Part shown: one piece after another, positions 9,686-20,192 of the stretch
Layout: the number at the start of each line of letters is the position of its first letter
Numbering within the stretch: the stretch's first letter is position 1
Assembly (NCBI GenBank): GCA_036897095.1
Contig: JAYMSP010001864.1
Coordinates: 1 to 28,160, forward strand
Direction of reading: 5' to 3'
DNA: 28,160 bases
From: Plantago elongata
Taxonomy: Eukaryota > Streptophyta > Magnoliopsida > Lamiales > Plantaginaceae
Notes under the pieces: generated by a model
What the model was told of the DNA's origin: nothing
What the model saw: the letters and a program-made list of their open reading frames with translations, nothing else
The model's database searches: none
Position numbers and translations under genes: made by a program

Positions 9686-11045
9686 TGTGAGGAATATCTG
9701 TTAGTATTTTTGATCAATCACCATATGACTAATCTTTAGTACAGAAAGGTGACTAGTACTCTTAGTTCACCTGAGCATTGTAAAAGTGGAAATCACTTAG
9801 TATATTAGTCTAGTAAACTTGTAATGGGATTTTTTAGGTCTCTGAATGTAATTTTATATTTTGAGAAAGATTGCAGAAGTTTATGAAGACATAAGGTTTA
9901 GTCTCCTCAGATAGACTATGTCCAGAAAGCACATAACATGTCACTGAACATATGACATCATCGAGTCAAGGAGCATGCTAGCTTTCAAAAAGGCTCATAT
10001 TTATGTTGAGACTACATGACAAGAAATAGTACATTGCAATAAGTACACCAGCTGAAAAGTCGCTGAATACATAGTCCTCTCTGAAAATGAGAAAGGGACT
10101 TCTGAGTACTCATTTTGAGATATCAACGGATTGAATTTTGAGAAGGTCTAACGGATACTATTCAAACGACTCTAAAATTCATCTATAAATATCACCACTT
10201 AGAGGCTGAGAAATACACACACGAACTACACTCATATCTACTTATCAAGAAAGTATTCTCTCAAGCATTCATATTACCATTCTCCAAGCTTTCTGTTGCG
10301 ATTATAAAGCTCGAAGAATGGCTAGTAGTTTTGAGTGTCCTGAACCTATAACAAGAGATTGTTATTCGTGAAAGAGTTGAACTTTCGGATATCATTTTTG
10401 AAGCTCATTCTCCAGAACGGATACCAATTACTTGGGTCAGTAAAGAGAACCTACCATATACTGAACAAGTATATCAAGTAGTGTCATCTCTTCAAGCTCT
10501 CTGAAAACATAGCTGAAAAGTTATAAGAAGAGCGTACCTGACAATCAATATATAACCAACACCATCAAGGCGTAGAGTACATGAAATACTTGGTTTGGAA
10601 AATCAAGGAAAAGATCCAAGGTTATCTTGAGTATAGGAAGTACTTGGCTCGAGGAGCTAAGGAAAAACTCTGGGGGAACATTTGGTTGGGAATCATTTGT
10701 TTGTAGGGATCTTAGAATATGATTTATTGTAAGGTGAACTCAATTATTCGTTCTAGTGAATTTCAGGTCTCAGAAAGACCGAGTGGATTTGTTGGAGGAT
10801 TACGCCACCTCTACATACCACTATAAACTGTTGTGTTATTTAAGTTATTGTACTTACACTCCATCATTACACTCACCCAGATTATCACTACAAAGCACAA
10901 TCACGTTTATCTATCGCTTAAAGTCTTCCGCTCTCTGAATCTAAGTATCAAAAATCTCCTAGTTTCAGAGAAAGACTATTTCTCAACAAAACTTGGAAAA
11001 GACTATTCAACCTAGTGTTTTCCTTTGCCGTTATCTGGACCAACA
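9686..11045 (+). repeat. 5' LTR of element 2 (1,360 bp)
   Basis: It starts TGTGAGGAATATCTG (family consensus in the other copies TGTTAGGAATATATG) and ends GACCAACA. It is shorter than the 3' LTR (1,437 bp). Part of the difference is the lack of the (CA)n tract and of the long C-run near the 3' end that are present at 24534 and 24683. Confidence 0.93.
10184..10192 (+). promoter_or_regulatory. TATA box of the 5' LTR, element 2
   Basis: TATAAATAT about 500 bases into the LTR, conserved in all four LTRs of the window. It is the likely promoter for the genomic RNA. Confidence 0.62.
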
Positions 11046-11047
11046 AG

Positions 11048-11059
11048 TGGTATCAGAGC
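11048..11059 (+). other. Primer-binding site (initiator tRNA-Met)
   Basis: TGGTATCAGAGC lies two bases after the 5' LTR. It is complementary to the 3' end of plant initiator tRNA-Met and is the usual first-strand priming site in plant copia elements, including Sireviruses. Confidence 0.95.
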
Positions 11060-11161
11060 AGGAGGTTCCCAAGCCTTCTACAATGAACCTCGATCCCCCA
11101 TATAGGTAAAGGTTTTTGTTGCTTTCCGAGGATGTTTTAATTTTTTGTTAAGTATGCAGGT

Positions 11162-13676
11162 ATGTCTCTGAGTGATGCTCCAGTTCTGAAACCCGACAAT
11201 TACGAGAAACGAAAGAACAATATGATGTTGCATCTTGAGGCAATCAGAGATGAGATGATTTATGTCATCAAGGAAGGACCAATCAAAATCAGATAGCTCA
11301 AACAAGTCATTAGAGTATCTGATGATCGGAGAAACACTGATCCTGAAGGTAGTGACACTTCTACTAGTGATAGTCATCGTGTTGCTGCTAGACAAGTTGA
11401 GTATGAAGACATACCTCGTGATCTCTGGACATCGGAAGATGCCTAGGTTGGATGGTCAAGATTGTAACATCATCATTCGATCGACACCTGAGAACATACA
11501 GTGCAAACTGTGGTTTGCAAAGACGACAAAAGTTGCTTGGCAATTGATTGTAGAAATATGTGCCGAAACAGAGAAAACCAAGGAAAATAAGTTCAAAGTT
11601 CTGAAGTTGAAATTTCAAAACTTCAAACAGGGTCCCACTGAAACTCTGGAAGAACTTGATTTTCGGTTTACTACTCTCATGAGTGATATGGCTGCACTTG
11701 GAGAAAGTGACAGATACTCAAATTTTGAGAAGGTGAAAACCATCGTCAGAAGATTGAACCATAATTGGGAGCATACCCAGTATATCTACTTTAATCAGGG
11801 AATCCCCCGGATCACTCCAATGGAACTCTTTTCACATTTAGCCACTGTAAACTATGAGACAACCCAATGAGGATTGGCTGCAGCTAAAAAATTGTAGAGT
11901 GTTGCTCTAGTTACTCAAGATACTTCTGAAAAGAAGGATACCAGTGAAGTGTCTCGGCCCAAACTACCAGTGAAAAAATGTGTTAGTCAAGAGATTGAAA
12001 GGAGAAAAGCAAAAGAGAAGCTGAAAAAGCATCTTGGCCCAAACTACTATCAGTACAAGAATATTCAAATGAACAACTCTCTGAACAATCCTGCTCAGAA
12101 AGCTGTTAGTACTAATGTTTCTGATATTTGAAATAACATCTACTTCTATTGTCAGAAACCCGGTCACTTCAAACGTGATTGTCCCTGCTTTTAACAAGGT
12201 TAAGACGGGTGACAAAAGTGAGAGAAGAACTTTCAAAAGAATTCAAAGGGCATTGCTCACTAAAGAGAGAAAGAAGATCCAAATTAAACTTGATTCTCTG
12301 GATATTGAGTCAGATTCTGAAGATGAGGATTCATAAGACTCAAAATTACCATCACCAGAATTGTGCGGGATTACTCACGATGTAATCGACTTTGGCCTAA
12401 AGAAGAATGATTTGTGTGGAGTTGCAGAGATTGTAGGTCTCGACATCTCCAACATTGAAGAATGCCTTATGGTTGATGAGGTAATTAACACATCACAATT
12501 CTTGTACTATAAAAGTGATGATGCCGACATTAAGGATTTGGAATTGGTCAAATGTGAATTGGTTGATATGAGAGATAATTTTTGGTTGCTGAGTCAAAGA
12601 CCAAAATTCTGGAAGAATGCAAAGAAACTCTTGAAAAAGAGATTTCTGATTTGACGAAGGTATATTGTGATTAAGGATGCTGAAATAGCATCTCTGCAGT
12701 CTCAGATATCGGAGAACGAAAATTCTCAGAGCTAGTCTTGAAAAAGCTAAATGAGAAGTTGAGGAAACTGCTTTCTAAAAATGAAGAACTCAGAAAGAAA
12801 GAGGTTTTTTTTAAACCATTTGTCAAAGCTAGTGACACTCTCACGGAGGTTCAATCATATTTGAGACCCTTCTGAGAAAGGAGGACTTGGCCTTGACGCC
12901 CAATCAAGTAATTCTACTACTCTGAAGAAGAGTGATGGAAGGTTGAACTTTGTAAAAAGTCAACATAAAGGTTCCAAAGAAACCTATAGCATTGGTCAGA
13001 AAGCTAAGGTTCTTGACAAAGGTAAAGCAGTTTCGACCAAACCTTTAAATGAACAACAAGTCCCAAAGAAACACATGGAAAAGGTTAATGAAAAGAAACA
13101 TGATCATTTGACTTGTGATCATCCACAATGTTGTATCACTAGAAATAGATGCATCGCCGGTTTGAGTGTATTTCCTACTTTACTATTCTATAGATATAGG
13201 GATGATGCAGAAACTAGTGAGGCTGCTAAAAATCGTGTTCAGAAAACCAATGGTGCTCGAAATGGTATTGGCTATCGTGCTATCGGGAAAGTCCTAATGC
13301 AACAATATAAGGAAGGTCAAGAGTGATGGTGGATAGCTAGTATTGCTTATAGCAATTATCAGAAGTGGAAGCAATCCCAAGCCACTGAAAATCTCAATGC
13401 CAGGGCTAGAAGAAACTTGGCCAAGAAGACTAAGCTTACTGAAAAGAAAACTCAGAAACCTGACAGGTCTCTAAAGCCACCACGAGGAACACCAAGGAAC
13501 ACTCCAAGAAGGAAGATCGATATGAGATTCGATGATTCTACGATTCCTCCTTATGTTCCAAGTAGATAAAAACCTACTCCTAAGAGATTCATTCAGAAAT
13601 GGATTCCCACAGGAAGAGTGTTAAGTCTAAGTGGTTCTGTTTCTGAAGCACGAACCTAACTCTTGTTTCCTATTTT
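11162..13676 (+). pseudogene. gag: gag of element 2, degenerate
   Basis: The start at 11162 gives MSLSDAPVLKPDNYEKRKNN, a typical Sirevirus/copia gag N-terminus, 116 bases after the LTR. The first in-frame stop is TAG at 11294-11296. The capsid region continues in another frame (WQLIVEICAETEKTKENKFK; TLEELDFRFTTLMSDMAALG) up to about 11870. A nucleocapsid zinc knuckle follows at 12141-12182, and then a long acidic and Lys/Glu-rich tail (ESDSEDEDS, 12310-12336; further pieces to 13326) that is broken by several stops. A tail of this length is usual for Sirevirus gag. Gag packages the genomic RNA into cytoplasmic virus-like particles; this copy cannot produce it. Confidence 0.87.
12141..12182 (+). 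other. Zinc knuckle of gag with first Cys lost
   Basis: It reads YFYCQKPGHFKRDC. The family motif is C-x2-C-x4-H-x4-C. Second Cys, His and last Cys are kept, while the first Cys is Tyr (TAC), a single-base change from TGC. Confidence 0.75.
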
Positions 13677-14062
13677 GTGCAGAACGCATCATGGACTAAG
13701 GCTCAATGGTTATTTGATAGTGGATACATGAAGCACGTGACAGGAGATAAAGCAAACTTGGTCGATTATAGAGTATGTGATACTAGACCAAACATCAGAT
13801 TTACTGGAGGAGAATTAAATCCATCTATAGGATTTGACAACGTCAAATTGGGATCCCTCACAATCTCTGACGTATTACATGATAAAGGTTTGAAATATAA
13901 TCTTCTGAGCATGAGCCAGTTTGTAGATAGGGATATTCGGTGAAAATTAAATCAATGTTCTGCAAATTGATTAACAATGAATCAAAGCAGATAGTCTTGG
14001 TTCCTAGGAAGAAAGGAAGTTTATATGTCGTTGATTGAATATCTGTCACAACTGAAGAATGT
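13677..14062 (+). pseudogene. pol: Protease region of pol, element 2
   Basis: The retropepsin-like aspartic protease motif is seen as WLFDSGYMKHVTGDK at about 13707-13751. The catalytic DSG is at 13716-13724, and the usual DSGCS Cys is Tyr. The second conserved block, ISDVLHDKGLKYNLLSMSQF, is at about 13863-13922. The frame closes at 13941-13943 after a frameshift. The protease matures the gag-pol polyprotein. This region would be fused to gag in the polyprotein; no separate start is expected. Confidence 0.82.
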
Positions 14063-14065
14063 CTC

Positions 14066-15029
14066 ATGGTAAGTCAATTAGGTCACACTGAAGAACACTG
14101 GTTATGGCACAAAAGAATGAGTCACTTGAATTTCAAAACTCTGAACAAACTTGCCATGAAAGAGTTAGTGGTTGGATTACCTAAAACAATATTCAGAAAG
14201 GACGATATCTACTTTGCTTGTCAATTGGGGAAACAATCCAAAACTTCTTTCAAGTCCAAAACCAGACATTCATGTGTTAGACCACTGCAACTTTTACATA
14301 TGGATCTTTTCTGAATCATCTTGAACTAGTTATGCAGGCAAGAAGTATGGTCTAGTTGTTGTAGATGCCTTCTCTAGGTTTACCTGGGTTATCTTTCTGA
14401 AACAAAAATATGATGCTAGGGTGGAGATACCAAACTTGCTGAACAATCTTGAAGTCATGAAAAATGACAAGGTATCTGCAATCAGAACATGCTATGGTAA
14501 TGAATTTGTCAACCAGTACATAAAAGAGTTTTATAACTGCAAAGGTATACAACATCAACTATCTTCTGTAAGAAATCCACAACAAAATAGTGTTGCTGAA
14601 AGAAAGAATAGGACCCTTAAAGAAGCTGCAAGGACAATTCTAGCTGATGCTGAAATAAGTGAAATTTATTGGGTTGAAGCTGTAAACACATTATGCTACA
14701 CTCAGAGCAGATGTTTGATAACCAAATACCATGACAAAACTCCTTATGAGCTTTTGGTTGGTAGACCCCCAATATCAATCATTTGAGGGTGTTTGGATGC
14801 AGATGCTTTGTTCTTAACAATGGGAAAGGATACATGAGAACATTTCAACTGAAGGCTGATGAAGGTGTATTTCTTGGTTATTCATTGAATAGCAAAGCCT
14901 ACAGAGTATACAACAAGAGAACAAAGAAGATTAAAGAATCAGTTCATGTGGTATTCTATGAAGGAAGCAAGAAAATACCTCTTGATGAAGAACTCTCAGT
15001 TAGATTCAAGAAACTTTGTCATTAATATT
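14066..15029 (+). pseudogene. pol: Integrase region of pol, element 2
   Basis: The zinc-binding N-terminus (GAG-pre-integrase/HHCC) reads LWHKRMSHLNFKTLN ... YFACQLGKQ; the first Cys of the CxxC pair is Phe. The DDE core keeps the first Asp (LLHMDLF, near 14300), has a Cys in place of the second Asp (IRTCYGNEF, about 14478-14504), and keeps the Glu (QQNSVAERKN, near 14600). The C-terminal part (VFGCRCFVLNNGK, ADEGVFLGYS, RVYNKRTKK) runs to about 15022. Frameshifts or stops lie near 14312, 14330 and 14786. The lost Asp alone would abolish strand transfer. Confidence 0.88.
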
Positions 15030-16361
15030 GAGGATGAGTCTGACGAAGAAAAGCATGATGTATCTAGTAACAGCCAGATGAATCTTAGACATGATGAAGA
15101 ATTTTCTATGAGAATTTCAGAAATGGAAACTGAGAATATTCATCGTAGAGACCTTTTTGGGGAATAACCTATCTGAAAGACGTATTCCAGAAAACTCTAA
15201 CACTGAACAAGTGTCTGATATTTAGCGCACTTCTAGTGTACAAAATATCACTGATACTGAAGAAATATCAAGTCATAATCGTAGTGATTCACATTCATAT
15301 TACATAGATAATGACCCTACTAGTTTAAAGCCAATTATGAAATGGATTAGAGATCATCCTGCATAGGATGTGATTGGTCCAATTGATCAAGGTGTTAGAA
15401 CTAGGAGAGCAATAGCTGAAAATGTTGATTCTCTCTTTGGCTGTTTTATCTCAAAAATTGCACCTAAGACTATTGAGGATGCATTAAAGGATCAAGACTG
15501 GATCTCTGCAATGAAAGAAGAGTTGGATCAATTTGACAGAAACAAGGATTGGATGAGTTTAGCGAAATAACCAGAAACAAAGAAAGGTTGGTTGCCAAGG
15601 AATTTACCCAGACTGGAGGCTTAGACTTTGATAAGTCATATGCACCAGTTGCAAGATTAGATGCAATCAGACTATTTCTAGCCTTTGCAGCTCATAATGA
15701 CTTTAAAGTTTACCAAATGGATGTTAAAAGTACATTTCTAAATGCTGAACTTGCTGAGGAAGCCTATGTTGATCAAAGACCAGGCTTTGAAGTTTCCTCA
15801 GAAAGTAGGATGGTATAAGTTACAGAAAGCTCTGTATGGACTGAAGCAGGCTCCAAGAGCATCGTATGACACTTTGGCCAAATAACTTATGGAAAGTGGT
15901 TTGGAGAAAGGTGAAGTTGATAAAAATTTATATTAGTTCAATTATATGTTGATGACATTAAATTTGAATCTAAAGACAAGCAACTTTGTGATGACTTTGC
16001 TGATCTCACGAAAAGTAAATTTGTGATGAGCATGGTGGGAGAATTGAACTATTTCCCAGGTTTGCAAGTCATGCAACTCGATGATAGAATATTAATTAGT
16101 CAAACAAAGTATGCAAAGGGTATGCTCAACAAGTTTAATTTGAAGCCTTCTGAAAAGAATGTTAAGATACCTATGAGTATAGGAACCAAAATGACTTATA
16201 TTGAATCTGACAAGAGTGTTGAGGAACATAAGTAGGAAATTTATAGGTTTCTCTTCTCTACCTTACTGCAAGCAGACCTGGTATTCAATATGCAGTTGGT
16301 GTGTGTGCTAGATTTCAAACAAATCCAATGCAATCACACAACAACAATGCAATGAAAATAA
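15030..16361 (+). pseudogene. pol: Reverse transcriptase region of pol, element 2
   Basis: An acidic linker (15030-15340) is followed by MKWIRDHPA*DVIGPIDQGV, then [34 protein letters not shown] and the catalytic YVDDI at about 15944-15958. LNKFNLKPSEKN is at about 16126. Compared with element 1, a deletion of about 75-80 bp at 15552 removes the GTKWVFRNK segment. A second small deletion lies just before YVDDI, near 15930. Stops occur at 15364, 15567, 15816 and 16233. This copy cannot make active enzyme. Confidence 0.88.
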
Positions 16362-16896
16362 TTGAGGTATGTGAAGGGTACTGTAGAAGTTGGACTGTGG
16401 TATCCTAAAGAAAGTGGATTGAGTTCGGTTGGCTACTCAAATGCTGACTATACTGGATCAATGCTTGATAGGAAAAGTACTCCAGGAACTTGTCAGTTTC
16501 TGGGAACTAGACTTATCTCATGCTTAACAAGAAACAAAACCCAATTGCTACTTCTACCATAGAGGCAGAATATATTGTTGTTGGTTATTGTGCTACTCAG
16601 ATATTAAGGATACAACAACAACTCAGAGACTATGGACTCAATGAAGAGAAAACTCTCATTTTCTGTGACAACACAAGTGCTATTGTGATTACTCAGAATC
16701 TAAAGTTCCATGCTAGAACTAAGCACATTGATGTTAGACACCACTTCATCAGAGACCATATTGAGAAAGGCAATATAGAAATTCTAAAAGTTGGTACTGA
16801 ATATCAACTTGCAGATATCTTCCCTAAGCCACTCTAGGAAAGTAGTCTTTAACCATAAGACATAGTCTTGGGTTAATGGAGTTGCAGCAGAACTGA
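16362..16896 (+). pseudogene. pol: RNase H region and end of pol, element 2
   Basis: It contains MRYVKGTVEVGLWYPKESGL, YSNADYTGSMLDRKST, then after a one-base shift IATSTIEAEYIVVGYCATQI, IFCDNTSAIVITQN and ARTKHIDVRHHFIRDHIEKG, ending TEYQLADIFPKPL. The catalytic Glu of IEAEY and Asp of CDNTS are kept; the first catalytic Asp is retained as NADY. A TAG at 16836-16838 precedes the ancestral stop position at 16894-16896, known by alignment with element 1 (…MEVPQN, stop). Confidence 0.88.
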
Positions 16897-17809
16897 AAAG
16901 TTCTAAATCTCTAAAAGAGTGAGGAAGACAAGAGAAAACGAAACAAGTTTCTGAAACGGGTATACAGATAACCTATATGAAAAGAAGGATGGTAAGGTTT
17001 TTGAGACTTATAACTCAGAAAGTCTAAGATCTTCTAGAAATAGGAATCCAGAAAGACTGGTTGGTATATAGTCCGTAAGTATATAAAACTAGAACTCAAA
17101 TACTATGGACATGTCAATATCCAGTGGTATTTTCTGAAACAAGGTACTCAAAAATCCATTTAAGTCATGAAGTATGGGGGAACAAATAGTCCCAAAAAAA
17201 CATATTTTTGAGAGTCAAACATGTCTAGGGTTTTGTGTTTTTTACCATTTATATGATAAGTAACATAAAACAAGACTAGCTCTCTGAAATGATAAGACCA
17301 AAGGTTTTTAGTCCCTCACACTAACAGTGACTTATGGATTTATATTGCCAAAATTCATTAAGTGGGCATGAGAACATTTGTTGATTAATATCATTGCAAA
17401 TATATTCAACCATAGCCCTTGATGAATAAACGTTTGATCTCAATGGGTGCGATTTAATCTCGGCAAGTAATGCATGTTGCAAAAATAGTCATGGCCTTGT
17501 TCGCATTTAATACAAAGTAGAAACGTATACCACGCCGATACAATGTACACAGATACACATACGAATTTCTTTACGTATGTTGTATCTATGTAATTCTATC
17601 TTGCTATATATAAAGGATTCTGGTAAGAGATAAACACTTTTACCAAATTTGAAATTTTCACTTGCTTCAAAATAAGAAAAACTCTCTGAGTTTTCTGCAA
17701 ATCCTTCGGTTAATCATCTGTTTTCTGCTTAGTCTTCTGAAAAGATAGACGAAACTCTCTCGAAATTAAACACTTCTTCTCTAATCTTATCCAGTACTCT
17801 ATATAAGAG
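16897..17809 (+). other. Pol-ORF2 spacer of element 2
   Basis: This stretch of about 0.9 kb has no long open frame. It is conserved in order and sequence with the spacer of element 1. It contains a polypurine-like patch around 16900-16960, the TATA box at 17605-17615 and a T/A-rich leader. No tRNA or other RNA gene was recognised. Its size argues that ORF2 is not translated by read-through from pol. Confidence 0.6.
17605..17615 (+). promoter_or_regulatory. Candidate internal promoter TATA box for ORF2, element 2
   Basis: TATATATAAAG about 205 bp before the start of ORF2 homology (17810). It is identical in both copies of the duplicated region in element 1. The motif is seen directly; promoter function is inferred. 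Confidence 0.45.
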
Positions 17810-19293
17810 ATTGCACCCAGAAAGACCTTAGCCAAGAACTCAGTTGTGACCACTTCTTCTGCTGAAAAGCAAGGAGAAAAAGTTTTACAAGTGTTGAACA
17901 AACGCTTGCTATGTGATTTCAATCCAGGGGACTGGACCTCCAGCCTTAAAATGAATTGGAGAGCAAATATGGTTGAAAAATACCTAAATGTGGCTATCTC
18001 TTCCACACTGGACATAAACTTGGTTGTGAAGATTCTATCCAAGGCTCACATCAAGAAGTTGTGTTGTCTTAGAGTTTTACAACCCTGCCCCAAGTCTACA
18101 TATGGATTGTGAAGTGCATTGAAGAATCGTTCATAAAATTACAGGTTCAAGCTGTAGAAATACATCTTGATTGTGACTCATTCTGCAAAATCTTCCGTCT
18201 CAAGAATCGTGGAACAACATTTGAAATAAACACGAGAGACAAGACTCTATTGAGAACTGGAATGTACTGGCCAACATCCTTCACAGATGCATGGATGGCA
18301 ACAAAGGAGGGATTCACAAGATAAGTCTGGAGATATGGATGATATTGGCCATTCTCCAGAAAGAGTTGAATGTCAGAGATAACCTCTTCATTTGGGGGAA
18401 ATATCTATTCATGAAGTTTGTGAACAGGGTCAATGAGTTTGAACACAAAGTTGTTAAAGGTCGTGCTAACACCAAGTCTAATATGCACTATGGTCTGAAG
18501 ATTTGCTACATTTTAGAGAAATGTGGAGTTGTGCTCAGAGAGCACATGGACATCCCAGTGACCAACACTATGTACTGACACGCTCATGGGGAAGTCTTGA
18601 AAAAGATTGTCAATGATGAGTTGGTTGCTCAGGGAGAAGGGGTATCTGAAGAGATACAGGTTGAGGTCCAAATCGCAAAGAAACCAAGGACCAATAAACC
18701 TAGGCCAAAGAAGAGGATACATCTTGTCATTGATGACACTCCTCAACCAGAGAGGGCAACACAAGTTGTTGAAGCCCAACAACCCCTTCCAGTCCAGAAG
18801 GATCCAGCTCAAAAAGGAGATCCTTGAGCTTAGGAAAGATGCCAGAGCTGTTTGTGAATGAGCTTAATGAAATCGATGAGTCTATCCCAGACATTAAAAT
18901 AGACTCAGGGGATGATTTGCCACTTCAATTGGTACTTAAAAGATCACGGACAAAGACTCATGGTGGAGCCTCTAGCTTAGCTTCACTAACCAAGAAAGCT
19001 AAGGTTGCAGAAGAAGCAATTCAGAGAGGTCAGTTGAAGATGTCACACCCCAACAGGCAGATGAAGGTTTGGCGGTGGATGATAGAATGATGGAAGATTC
19101 TAACACTGCTTCCACATTCAAGTTGCCAACATACTTGATTGATGAAGAAATTCCTGCACCTGAGCAGGTTCCTTAACCTTCTGAGAAAGATCAAACTGAG
19201 ATGGGAACTCAGAATGATCAAGTAGAGGAAAGGTCTGAAGTACCAGAAACTTCAAGCCATGTTATGGAAGCCACAATGCCTGAAGATATAGAT

Positions 19294-19374
19294 GTAACAA
19301 GAGTAGTTTATATCTAACTTGTGAAATATTTGAATAATGTTAAACATGTTACTCATAAACTTCCTTTGTTACAG
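19294..19374 (+). other. Putative intron 1 of ORF2, element 2 (81 bp)
   Basis: The donor is GAT|GTAACAAG (CAG|GTAGCAAG in element 1, so the exon side is mutated). The acceptor TTTGTTACAG|GCTTTC is intact. An in-frame TAA falls at the same codon in both elements. The flanking codons are in phase 0. Confidence 0.62.
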
Positions 19375-19482
19375 GCTTTCAGGGAGACACCACAACAGGG
19401 GGAAGATATTGTGCCTACCCCTCTGAATGAAGAAGAAATTCCTTCAACCTCTGCACCACAAGAACAAGAGCATGTGCAACAG

Positions 19483-19566
19483 GTAGTCAATTGTCTCCGA
19501 AAAAAGAAACAATTTGTACTTATAAAAATTCTTGTGTGTTTCTAACTTCATATTGTCTCTATACAA
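19483..19566 (+). other. Putative intron 2 of ORF2, element 2 (84 bp)
   Basis: The donor CAACAG|GTAGTC is intact. The segment contains TAA in frame and a T-rich middle. The acceptor position reads CAA instead of CAG (CTATACAA|ACTCC), so splicing here would be impaired. Phase 0. Confidence 0.48.
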
Positions 19567-19674
19567 ACTCCAACTGAGAAAGTTGTTGAAATGGTGGAAA
19601 CACCACAAGCACAAGAGATTCAATAGGTTGAAAAACCTTTTTAAGAAATTGTTTCTGAGCCTTCCATCGTGGAG

Positions 19675-19758
19675 GTATGTAAAAATAAGAATCCTTTTCT
19701 CAGTGAATGACTTGTGAAAATCAATTTGCTTAATCAAATGCTTTGCTTCTTCGAATAG
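19675..19758 (+). other. Putative intron 3 of ORF2, element 2 (84 bp)
   Basis: The donor GTGGAG|GTATGTAA and acceptor TTCTTCGAATAG|GTTCAT are intact. In-frame TGA inside. Phase 0. There is a good T-rich tract before the acceptor. Confidence 0.66.
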
Positions 19759-19911
19759 GTTCATTCTGAAGAAAATGTGACTGAGGACACTGTTGTGACC
19801 TCCACAGCACCTATGGAAATAGACACAGCCTAATTGGCTAAGTCTCCAGAAAGGTTACCAGAGAACACTCCGGTTTCTGAAAAAATTAATTCTGAGCTTC
19901 CTAACTTGGAA

Positions 19912-19996
19912 GTAAGTGAAACTCTCAGAATTACATATCTTTCCAACACCCTTTTGTAGAATATTTCTAAGCATTATGTTTGATTTTAATTCTCAG
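19912..19996 (+). other. Putative intron 4 of ORF2, element 2 (85 bp)
   Basis: The donor TTGGAA|GTAAGTGA is near-consensus. The acceptor TTTTAATTCTCAG|GCTCAAG has a T-rich tract before it. In-frame TAG inside. Phase 0. This is the best-formed of the five. Confidence 0.7.
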
Positions 19997-20107
19997 GCTC
20001 AAGCAGAAAGATTGGTTGAAGAGGAAGTTGACACTCCTCTAACCACGATATCTGAAGCACCTATTGCTCCAGAGGTCGAAGTAAATGAGCCTAGTGTTGA
20101 TACACAT

Positions 20108-20192
20108 ATATGCTCAGAAATACTTAGACTTCTCTATTCTCAGATAACCACAAGTAAGTTTGAATAAAACTAACTTGAAACCTTTCTTTCAG
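20108..20192 (+). other. Putative intron 5 of ORF2, element 2 (85 bp)
   Basis: The acceptor CTTTCTTTCAG|ACTCAAG is intact, but the donor GT reads AT (ACACAT|ATATGC against ACACAG|GTATGC in element 1), so splicing is broken in this copy. In-frame TAA inside. Confidence 0.55.

Noticed and set aside
11048-11059. Possible tRNA gene at the tRNA-Met-like sequence
   Set aside because: Only the 12-base primer-binding complement is present, with no cloverleaf around it.
13655-13681. Possible intron acceptor (T-rich tract then TGCAG) before the protease
   Set aside because: No matching donor was found and element 1 lacks this region, so no comparison supports an intron here.
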